Assembly: GCA_046160725.1 (NCBI GenBank)
Contig: JBJXHB010000322.1
Location: 1 to 5,253, forward strand
Source: JBJXHB01 sp046160725
GTDB taxonomy: Bacteria; Pseudomonadota; Gammaproteobacteria; Burkholderiales; Burkholderiaceae_C
Length of the DNA: 5,253 nucleotides
Direction of reading: 5' to 3'
The translations under genes and the position numbers were made by a program. The notes beneath the pieces are model-generated. The model had not been told where the DNA came from. It searched no databases and saw nothing but the letters and a program-made list of their open reading frames with translations. Of this stretch, positions 1 through 5,253 are shown piece after piece; position 1 is the stretch's first letter, and the number at the start of each line of letters is the position of its first letter.

Positions 1-41
1 GGCTGCCCCCGCCTCGCTGCGGTGCGCGGCGCCTCACCACA

Positions 42-70
42 GGCCGCCCAGCCCGTCGGCCCCAGCCTTG
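42..70. repeat. 29-bp direct repeat, copy A
   Basis: The 29 bases at 42-70 match those at 167-195 at 28 of 29 positions; the only difference is A at 64 against G at 189. The two copies start 125 bp apart. On the minus strand both copies can be read as K-A-G-A-D-G-L-G-G, and each is followed by an in-frame TGA within a few codons. The identity stops abruptly at both sides, so this is a short repeated element or a partial duplication, not an array. Confidence 0.8.
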
Positions 71-152
71 TGGGTGCGCAGTCGGCATTTGGACCGTCGA
101 ATACCATCGTCCCCAATCGCGCCTTGCAACGGCAACGTCCACCACTGCTTCA

Positions 153-196
153 GCAAGGCCGGGACTGGCCGCCCAGCCCGTCGGCCCCGGCCTTGC
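153..196. other. Stem-loop downstream of the flavoprotein gene
   Basis: The arms 153-163 (GCAAGGCCGGG) and 186-196 (CCCGGCCTTGC) are perfect 11-bp complements around a 22-nt loop. Inside the loop, GCCG at 168-171 and CGGC at 182-185 can add a further short stem. It lies about 95 bp beyond the stop codon of the minus-strand gene ending at 291. It could stabilise or end that transcript, but no run of T follows on either strand, so it is not a typical intrinsic terminator. One arm overlaps direct repeat copy B. Confidence 0.45.
167..195. repeat. 29-bp direct repeat, copy B
   Basis: Second copy of the repeat found at 42-70, with one mismatch (G at 189). Unlike copy A, its right end (186-195) is also the right arm of a perfect inverted repeat with 153-163, so this copy sits inside a hairpin. 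Two copies only, with unequal surroundings, do not make a CRISPR. A REP-like intergenic element is possible. Confidence 0.8.
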
Positions 197-290
197 CGCA
201 CGCAAGTACAGAGAGTGGCGGCGTTCCAAAGACCGCAAAGAGCCCAACGGCGACACCGGAGTGGGTACCCTTGAAGGCAATCATCGGGTA

Positions 291-1268
291 TCAGCCCGCC
301 ACGAAGCCCGCCAGCCGCTGGCGGATGATGCGCTCGGCGTCGGCCATGATGGTGTCGATCAGCTGCTGCACCGTCGGGATGTCGTGGATCAGCCCGGCCA
401 CCATGCCGCAGCTCCAGGCGCCGGCTTCCATGTCGCCCTCCAACATGATGCGGGGGTAGACGCCGGCGACCTCGTTGATGATGTCCTCGAACTTGAGATC
501 GGCGCCCTTCTCGCGCTCCTTGGCCAGCAGGCGCTCGACCGCGGCGTTGGTCAGCACTCGCTCGGTGTTGCGCAGCGGGCGCATCACCAGGCGCGTGTCC
601 AGCTCGCTGGCCGCGACGATGGCCTCCTTGACCCGCTGGTGCACCGGCGCCTCCTGCGTGGCGATGAAGCGCGTGCCCATGTTGATGCCGTCGGCGCCGA
701 GCGCCAGCGCGGCCACCAGCGAGCGGCCGTCGACCATGCCGCCGGAGGCGACGAAAGGGATCTTCAGCTCGTCCGCGGCCCGGGGCAGCAGGATGAAGTT
801 CGGCACGTCGTCCTCGCCGGGGTGGCCGCCACACTCGAAGCCGTCGACGCTGACCGCGTCGCAGCCGATGGCCTGGGCCTTCAGCGAGTGGCGCACCGAC
901 GTGCACTTGTGGATCACCTTGACGCCGGCCTCGTGCAGCCCGGGCAGCCACTTTTGCGGGTTGTTGCCCGCGGTCTCGACGATGCGCACGCCGCCTTCGA
1001 GGATGGCCTTGATGTAGCCCGGGTAGTCCGGGCTGGTCACCGTCGGCAGGAAGGTCAGGTTCACGCCGATGGGCTTGTCCGTCATCTCGCGGCAGCGGCG
1101 GATCTCCTGGGCCAGCAGCTCCGGCGTCTTCTGCGTCAGCCCGGTGATGATGCCCAGCCCGCCGGCATTGCTGACGGCCGCGGCCAGCTCGGCGAAGCCG
1201 ACATAGTGCATGCCGCCCTGGATGATCGGGTGGCGGATGCCGAGCAGCTCGGTGATGCGGGTCTTCAT
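291..1268 (-). CDS. Nitronate monooxygenase-like FMN flavoprotein, probable NADH:quinone reductase (PA1024 type)
   Basis: A complete protein of 325 residues, about the usual length for this FMN-binding TIM-barrel family (2-nitropropane dioxygenase / NMO fold). Visible motifs: IIQGGMHYVG (15-24), NAGGLGI (34-40), IGVNLTFLPT (67-76), VETAGNNP (97-104), GVKVIHKCTSVRHSLKA (115-131), DGFECGGHPGEDD (142-154), VASGGMVDGRSLVAALALGA (173-192) and NMGTRF (196-201). The GGHPGEDD stretch carries His149, matching the active-site His of the PA1024 structure, and W285-S286 fits the conserved serine near the C-terminus. From memory, PA1024 was first called a 2-nitropropane dioxygenase and later shown to be an NADH:quinone reductase; these motifs fit that subgroup better than true nitronate monooxygenases, but the substrate is inferred. 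It is soluble, with no signal peptide. The ATG at 1268 begins just before the conserved MKTRITELLGIRHPI segment; the open frame continues upstream only as a shadow of the amidohydrolase gene. No strong Shine-Dalgarno is seen. It lies 43 bp after the amidohydrolase stop codon, so co-transcription is likely. Confidence 0.9.
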   Translation of the reverse strand: MKTRITELLGIRHPIIQGGMHYVGFAELAAAVSNAGGLGIITGLTQKTPELLAQEIRRCREMTDKPIGVNLTFLPTVTSPDYPGYIKAILEGGVRIVETAGNNPQKWLPGLHEAGVKVIHKCTSVRHSLKAQAIGCDAVSVDGFECGGHPGEDDVPNFILLPRAADELKIPFVASGGMVDGRSLVAALALGADGINMGTRFIATQEAPVHQRVKEAIVAASELDTRLVMRPLRNTERVLTNAAVERLLAKEREKGADLKFEDIINEVAGVYPRIMLEGDMEAGAWSCGMVAGLIHDIPTVQQLIDTIMADAERIIRQRLAGFVAG

Positions 1269-1311
1269 GGTGGGTATGTCCGTGGGTTCGGGTTGAGGAC
1301 AGCGGGCAGGG

Positions 1312-2403
1312 TCAATCCAGCCGGTAAACGCGCGCCGCAGTGTCATGCAGCAGCGCGCGCCGGTCTGTCGCCGGCAGGTCAGCACAGAAGCGCTGCATGG
1401 CGTTCCAGTAGGTGCCATAGGGCAGGGACAGCCGGTCGACCGGGAAGTTGCTCTCGGCCATGCAGCGCGCCGCACCAAAACAGTCCAGCGCATGCCGCCA
1501 CCAGCGGCCATGGGCGGCCAGCACCGCCTGCGAGTCGGGCGGCCTGGGCTGCCGGTGCCAGCCGTAGCCGTTGTCGGGCATGGCCAGGCCACCCAGCTTG
1601 ATGCAGACGTTGGGGCACAGGGCCAGGGCGTCCATGTCGTGCCGCCAGGCGTCGAAGATGGCGTCGCGCTGCCCCGCATAGGGGCCCACGCCGAGCGGCG
1701 TGCCCAGGTGGTCCAGCACCAGCGTCGTGCCGGGCACGGCCCGCGCCAGGTCGGTGAAGGCCGCGTTCTGGTGGTGGTAGTGCCAGGCATCGAAGCTCAG
1801 GCCCCGCCCGCCCAGCCGGGCCAGGCCGGCACGGAAGCCGGCATCGGCATACAGGCCCGGGTCGGCCCGGCCGGGGATGTACAGCGCCTCATACGCCGGC
1901 TCGCTGGCGCCACCCTGGCGGATGCCGCGGAACAGGCCGTCGCCGGCCGCCTCGTGCGCATCCAGCAGATGGTCCAGCTTGCTGTCCAGCCGCAGGTCGG
2001 CATGGGCCACGATGCCGGCGATCAGCGGCCCGCCGCCGCCCTCACGCGAGGCGCGGGCCATGGCCGCGACGAAGGCCGTCTCGCCGACCGGGCGCAAGTG
2101 CTCCGGGCCGTCCTCGCGGTAGCCGCTGCGGCACTCCACGAACACCGTCTTGACGATGCGATGGCCACGGCCCATGCCGGTGCCGGTGTCGGCCCACAGG
2201 TCGCCCAGGCGGTAGCGGCCGCGCCAGGCATTGGCATCCCACAGGTGGTGGTGCGGGTCGACGATGGGCTCGTCGGCATCCACCGGCGGCTCGGCGCCCT
2301 GGGCCAGCCAGGCATCGAGTTCGGGCGTGCAGCCCGGGGCATGGCCCGGCGGTGGGCGCTGGGGGGTCCAGGTATGCGGGGGTGGGCTTGGCGTCGGTGG
2401 CAT
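1312..2403 (-). CDS. Amidohydrolase family TIM-barrel metal-dependent hydrolase (COG3618, lactonase-like)
   Basis: A complete protein of 363 residues of the Amidohydro_2 superfamily, the group that includes 2-pyrone-4,6-dicarboxylate lactonase, L-fuconolactonase and 4-sulfomuconolactone hydrolase. Visible motifs: IVDPHHHLWD (47-56), which carries the first-strand metal His residues; TVFVECRSGYREDGPE (86-101); GIVAHADL (130-137); FRGIRQ (158-163); DAWHYHHQN (205-213); LVLDHLGTPLG (228-238); IKLGGLAMP (268-276); and MAESNFPVD (315-323) near the end of the barrel. The first 40 or so residues are Pro-rich and not conserved, so a start somewhat downstream cannot be excluded, but ATG at 2403 is the only ATG in frame before the HHH motif. 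No signal peptide or membrane segment is seen. It probably opens a lactone or hydrolyses a related ring or ester in a catabolic route; the substrate is not readable from the sequence. A potential hairpin directly precedes the start codon. Confidence 0.9.
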   Translation of the reverse strand: MPPTPSPPPHTWTPQRPPPGHAPGCTPELDAWLAQGAEPPVDADEPIVDPHHHLWDANAWRGRYRLGDLWADTGTGMGRGHRIVKTVFVECRSGYREDGPEHLRPVGETAFVAAMARASREGGGGPLIAGIVAHADLRLDSKLDHLLDAHEAAGDGLFRGIRQGGASEPAYEALYIPGRADPGLYADAGFRAGLARLGGRGLSFDAWHYHHQNAAFTDLARAVPGTTLVLDHLGTPLGVGPYAGQRDAIFDAWRHDMDALALCPNVCIKLGGLAMPDNGYGWHRQPRPPDSQAVLAAHGRWWRHALDCFGAARCMAESNFPVDRLSLPYGTYWNAMQRFCADLPATDRRALLHDTAARVYRLD

Positions 2404-2452
2404 CGGGCCACGATAGCAGGGCCGCCAAGCGGCTGCCGCCGGGCGTGGCCCG
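2404..2452 (-). promoter_or_regulatory. Potential hairpin abutting the amidohydrolase start codon
   Basis: The 75-bp gap between the fusion gene and the amidohydrolase gene contains a perfect 9-bp inverted repeat, 2404-2412 (CGGGCCACG) and 2444-2452 (CGTGGCCCG). Nested inside is a GCCGC / GCGGC stem with a 3-nt loop (2421-2433). In the mRNA the outer stem ends at the base just before the ATG, so it would cover the ribosome binding region. It might damp translation or mark a processing or attenuation point between the two halves of the cluster. No T-run follows, so a standard intrinsic terminator is unlikely. In DNA this rich in GC, some pairing is expected by chance. Confidence 0.35.
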
Positions 2453-2478
2453 TCCGCCGGGCCGGCCGGCGCCGTCGG

Positions 2479-4413
2479 TCAGGGCGTCCCGGGCGGCGGC
2501 GTCGCAGTCGGCACGAAGGCGTCCGAGAAGCAGGCCTGCTCCGGCAGGCCATGGGCCAGGAAGTCCGGCACCGCGGCCTGCACCATGCGCACCGAGCCGC
2601 AGGCATAGACGTCGTAGCCCTGCAGGTCCGGATGGTCGGCCAGCAGCGTCTCGTGCACCAGGCCGCGGCGGCCGGTCCAGCCGGGGCTGGCATCGTCGCG
2701 CGACACCACCGGCACATACCGGAACTGCGGATGCTCGCGCTGCCAGCCCTGCAGCAGGTCCTGCAGGTACAGGTCGTCGGCCGTCTGCACGCCCCAGTAC
2801 AGCGTCATCGGCCGGCGGATGCCGCGCCGGAACGCATCCTCCAGGATGCTCTTGACCGGCGCGAAGCCCGTCGCCCCGGCCACGAACAGGATCGGCCGCG
2901 GGCTGTCGTGCAGCGCGAAGCGGCCCAGCGGCCCCTCGATCTCCAGCGTGTCGCCGACCGCCATCGACTCGAACACCCAGGTGGTGAAGCGTCCGCCGGG
3001 GATCCAGCGCACATGCAGCTCGATGCGGTCGCCGGCGGTGGACGGCGCCTGCGTCTCATCCGCCGGCGCCTGCGCGAACGAGAACGCGCGCCGGGCGCCG
3101 TCGTCCAGCACGACGTTGATGTACTGCCCGGCGGTGAAGGGCAGGTGCACGCCCTCGGGCAGCTGCAGGAACATCCGCATCAGGTCCGGCGACAGCCGCT
3201 CCATTGCGGCCACGCGGGCCGGCAGCCGGCGCAGCGTCAGCGCCGCATCGGCCCGCAACGTCGCCACACCGGGCACCTCCAGCTCCACATCCTCCAGCGC
3301 CACCGCGCAGCACATCAGGGCCTGGCCGCGGGCCCGCATCGCCGGCGTCAGGGCGCTGTCCTGGACCGGGCCGTGGTCGACGCGGCCGTTGAGCACCGTG
3401 CACACGCACAGGCCACAGCCGCCGGCCCGGCAGTCGAAGGGCAGCAGCGCACCGCCGCGCAGGCCCGCCTCCAGCAGGGTCTCGCCGGGCCGCGCCGCCA
3501 CCCGCAGCGCACCGGGGTGCAGCGTCAGCTGGGTGCCCTGCCCGGCGCGGCGCGGCGGCAGCCAGGGCAGCAGCGCCAGCACCATGGTGGCGCCGCCCAC
3601 CAGCAGCCCCACCTGCACCGCCGACCACGGCCCCAGCAGCGCCAGCACCGGCAGGATGAACCAGTCCAGGCGCAGCAGACCGGGCACGCGGTCCAGGTGG
3701 GCCGGCGCATGGCTGGCCACCGGCGCCAGCAGGGCCAGCACCAGCAGCATGGCCAGCAGCGCCAGGGCGATGCCGCGCGGCGGCTGCGTCGCCGCCTTGG
3801 GCACGCGCTGCACATGCACCCAGATCAGCAGCAGCATGCCCAGCGGCACGCCGATGTGGATGAACACCAGCAGCGAGAACAGCCGGTCGCTGACATGGGC
3901 GTCGCCGATGAAATTGCGGCTGAGCGTGCCGCCGAAGCCGGGAATGGCGTCGAACCATTCGAAGCTGGTCTGGGTGACGAACTGCGCCAGCTCGTCCCAC
4001 GGCAGCATGTAGCCGTTGGCGCCGGCGATGTAGGCCAGCCACAGCAGCCCCACGCCGGTCAACCACGACAGGGCGCGGAAGCCGCGCAGCTTGTCGAAGG
4101 CCCAGCAGCGGGCCAGGTGCAGCAGCATGGTCACCAGCATGGCGTCGCTGGCATGGCGGTGCACGGTGCGCAGCACGCGGCCACTGCCAAAGCCGCCCTC
4201 GGTGATGCGCTGCACCGACAGCCAGGCCCCGGTCACGCTGGTGTCGAAGAAGGCATACAGCACCACGCCAGTGGCGCCCACCACCCAGAACAGGAAGAAG
4301 CTGATCGCGCCCAGGTGGTACAGCGGGTTCAGCCGGTCGCCGAAGGCCCGGTTGAAGAACGCCTCGGCCCGCAGCCAACCGGCCCGCAGCACACCCTGCG
4401 CGCGGCCGATCAT
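2479..4413 (-). CDS. Fusion: b6/bc1-type cytochrome b + [2Fe-2S] ferredoxin + FAD/NAD(P)H reductase
   Basis: A 644-residue membrane redox protein read without interruption. Residues 1-205 match the N-terminal cytochrome b domain, with four TM helices. The heme ligands are His85 and His99 (TVHRHASD...LLHLAR) and His186 and His200 (FIHIGVP...WVHVQR), both pairs 14 apart. GYMLPWD (134-140) and DAIPGFGGTL (155-164) match the b6 P-side loops. Residues 214-287 resemble the start of subunit IV: one TM helix, then LDWFILP (249-255) where the quinol-site PEWY is expected, then one more TM helix. Residues 293-382 are a plant-type [2Fe-2S] domain with Cys328, 333, 336 and 368. Residues 394-634 are a ferredoxin-reductase module: RAFS (442-445) for FAD, VAGATGFAPVKS (511-522) and YACGS (603-607) for NAD(P)H, and the terminal CFSDAF (628-633). 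Six TM helices would leave the reductase in the cytoplasm, next to NAD(P)H. The start ATG (4413) overlaps the HCO-like stop as ATGA, implying coupled translation. No heme-c CxxCH motif is present. The domain calls are firm. The role, NAD(P)H to membrane heme b electron transfer or the reverse, is inferred. Confidence 0.9.
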   Translation of the reverse strand: MIGRAQGVLRAGWLRAEAFFNRAFGDRLNPLYHLGAISFFLFWVVGATGVVLYAFFDTSVTGAWLSVQRITEGGFGSGRVLRTVHRHASDAMLVTMLLHLARCWAFDKLRGFRALSWLTGVGLLWLAYIAGANGYMLPWDELAQFVTQTSFEWFDAIPGFGGTLSRNFIGDAHVSDRLFSLLVFIHIGVPLGMLLLIWVHVQRVPKAATQPPRGIALALLAMLLVLALLAPVASHAPAHLDRVPGLLRLDWFILPVLALLGPWSAVQVGLLVGGATMVLALLPWLPPRRAGQGTQLTLHPGALRVAARPGETLLEAGLRGGALLPFDCRAGGCGLCVCTVLNGRVDHGPVQDSALTPAMRARGQALMCCAVALEDVELEVPGVATLRADAALTLRRLPARVAAMERLSPDLMRMFLQLPEGVHLPFTAGQYINVVLDDGARRAFSFAQAPADETQAPSTAGDRIELHVRWIPGGRFTTWVFESMAVGDTLEIEGPLGRFALHDSPRPILFVAGATGFAPVKSILEDAFRRGIRRPMTLYWGVQTADDLYLQDLLQGWQREHPQFRYVPVVSRDDASPGWTGRRGLVHETLLADHPDLQGYDVYACGSVRMVQAAVPDFLAHGLPEQACFSDAFVPTATPPPGTP

Positions 4414-5253
4414 GGCGCCGTCCCAGCGCCCGGGCGCATCGCTCGCAGCAGCACCACGACGAACAGCAGGCCGCCGACGATGGCCAGCAGCCCGCCCAGG
4501 CCCATCAGCGCCATGCCGGCGATCTCGCCGCTGCTGCGCAGCACCTGCTCGGCGCCGGCCACCGTGCGCTGCACGCCGTAGCCGCCGGACCAGACCAGGC
4601 CGATGATGTGCAGCAGCTGCCCGCCGCCGTAGGCCCAGGGCTGCAGCACCGCCAGCCGGCCCGTTGGCGCGCGCCAGCCCAGCGCCGGCATCAGGTGCAG
4701 CACCAGGCCCATCAGCGCCAGCGTCACACCGACGATGCAGCCGTGGTAGTGGGCCGGAATCTTGACGTTGCTGCCCTGGATGGTCAGGCCGATCAGGCCG
4801 CCGGCGACGAACAGCAGCATCGACGCGCCCAGTGCCGCGCGCAGCGGCCGCAGCGCCGGTGCCAGAGGCCGGCCGCGCCCGGCCTGGCCGCGCCACAGCG
4901 ACACCGCCACGGCCAGGATCACCGGCGCGATGGCCACCCCGCCGCCGTAGCGCATGGCCCAGGTGTGCATCTCGCGGTGCTCGACCGCGGCCACGTCGTG
5001 CATCAGGTAGGCCAGCGGCGTCATGAACACGCTGGCCACCGCCACCAGGAACAGCAGCACCGCCAGGCGCGGGCTCAGCGGCACCGGGCCGCCGCAGGCC
5101 TGGGCCAGCACCAGCCAGGACACCAGCATCAGCAGCGTCCAGGTGAACTGCAGCGCATGGCCGCCGCCCCACCAGACGATCTCATACCAGGCCTTGGGCG
5201 GCAGCTCCCGCGGCACCACCGCCAGCGACCAGCCGAAGGCCAGCAGCGCCACC
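4410..5253 (-). CDS. Divergent heme-copper oxidase subunit I-like membrane protein (5' end outside window)
   Basis: The C-terminal 281 or so codons of a larger protein; the frame is open to the window edge and the true start lies upstream, so the GTG at 5252 is not taken as the start. About seven TM helices are visible and fit TM VI-XII of HCO subunit I. Numbering codons from 5252, WWGGGHALQF (27-36) carries His32 in the place of the first CuB His. KIPAHYHG (164-171) gives His168 and His170, the H-x-H pair that binds the high-spin and low-spin hemes in TM X. The TM VII region reads TPLAYLMHDV (78-87), with a single His85 instead of the adjacent His-His pair, and the Tyr that follows the TM VI His in A-type oxidases is Phe36. 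The CuB site thus looks incomplete. The pattern is neither classic A-type, cbb3 nor NorB, although general annotation would say cytochrome c oxidase subunit I. The gene ends in TGA overlapping the ATG of the cytochrome b fusion, which suggests the two products form one complex. The remaining low-spin heme ligand, in TM II, lies outside the window. Confidence 0.8.
   Translation of the reverse strand, partial: VALLAFGWSLAVVPRELPPKAWYEIVWWGGGHALQFTWTLLMLVSWLVLAQACGGPVPLSPRLAVLLFLVAVASVFMTPLAYLMHDVAAVEHREMHTWAMRYGGGVAIAPVILAVAVSLWRGQAGRGRPLAPALRPLRAALGASMLLFVAGGLIGLTIQGSNVKIPAHYHGCIVGVTLALMGLVLHLMPALGWRAPTGRLAVLQPWAYGGGQLLHIIGLVWSGGYGVQRTVAGAEQVLRSSGEIAGMALMGLGGLLAIVGGLLFVVVLLRAMRPGAGTAP

Larger units (their letters stand above)
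1..290. other. Intergenic region with short repeats, no convincing gene
   Basis: This is the stretch downstream of the last minus-strand gene, up to the window edge. It is visibly less GC-rich in places (about 81-150 and 200-290) than the genes to its right. It contains two copies of a 29-bp direct repeat and one strong potential stem-loop, described separately. A 44-codon minus-strand reading frame (150-284, ATG start 6 bases after the preceding stop codon) is open, but its third-position composition is weaker than in the neighbouring genes and it resembles no family I know. I see no tRNA, no rRNA and no poly-T terminator. Reading frames that cross this region from the genes to the right are shadow frames. 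Confidence 0.6.

Noticed and set aside
42..195. CRISPR-like repeats
   Set aside because: There are only two copies, spaced 125 bp apart, with no further repeat-spacer units and no cas genes in view.
153..196. Rho-independent terminator
   Set aside because: The stem is strong, but neither strand has a T-run after it, so only a generic stem-loop is claimed.
34..951. Minus-strand open frame of 305 codons overlapping the flavoprotein gene
   Set aside because: It is an Arg/Gly/Ala-rich shadow frame of the flavoprotein gene. Only its last part, beyond 291, is free of overlap, and that part has no start codon or domain support.
261..1601. Plus-strand open frame of 446 codons
   Set aside because: It is antisense to the flavoprotein and amidohydrolase genes, with His/Ala/Asp-rich shadow composition and no family resemblance.
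1269..1790. N-terminal extension of the flavoprotein frame to 1790
   Set aside because: The extension overlaps the amidohydrolase gene out of frame, is rich in Thr, Arg, Pro and Ser without family similarity, and the conserved family N-terminus begins at the ATG at 1268.
1345..4581. A very long plus-strand open frame of 1078 codons, opposite the three right-hand genes
   Set aside because: Its translation is low-complexity (rich in Gln, His, Arg, Ala, Gly) with no recognisable domain, and it lies antisense to genes with clear catalytic and heme-binding motifs. Long antisense frames are usual in DNA this rich in GC.
4414..5172. N-terminal extension of the cytochrome b fusion frame to 5172
   Set aside because: The extra sequence is Arg/Gly/Ala-rich shadow opposite the well-formed membrane helices of the HCO-like gene in another frame. 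Cytochrome b homology begins near the ATG at 4413.

Overview
This window is a compact, very GC-rich (roughly 70%) stretch of bacterial chromosome. The codon bias (G/C in nearly every third position) and the protein families suggest a betaproteobacterium, most likely of the Burkholderiales. This is inferred from style only; no marker gene is present. All four supported genes lie on the minus strand and are read from right to left.

Right half (2479-5253): two membrane redox genes joined by a 4-bp ATGA overlap. The upstream gene, cut by the window edge, is a divergent heme-copper oxidase (HCO) subunit I-like protein covering about TM VI to XII. It keeps the paired HxH heme ligands of TM X and one CuB-type His in TM VI, but it lacks the adjacent His-His pair of TM VII. 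The downstream gene encodes a 644-residue fusion. Its membrane half is a cytochrome b of the b6/bc1 type with four heme-ligand His and a remnant of the subunit IV region. This is followed by a plant-type [2Fe-2S] ferredoxin domain and a ferredoxin-reductase FAD/NAD(P)H module. Together they look like an electron path between cytoplasmic NAD(P)H, a membrane bis-heme b and an atypical HCO-like partner. This pair is the most interesting content of the window. The direction of electron flow and the final acceptor cannot be decided from sequence.

Left half (291-2403): after a 75-bp gap with a strong potential hairpin comes a TIM-barrel amidohydrolase (COG3618 / Amidohydro_2 type, lactonase-like). 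After a 43-bp gap comes a flavoprotein of the nitronate monooxygenase-like family, closest in motifs to the PA1024-type NADH:quinone reductase. Same strand and short gaps allow one transcript for all four genes, but the last two could equally be a separate catabolic unit.

Left edge (1-290): no convincing gene. It holds two copies of a 29-bp direct repeat (28/29 identical), one of which forms part of a long stem-loop, and a 44-codon reading frame of doubtful reality.
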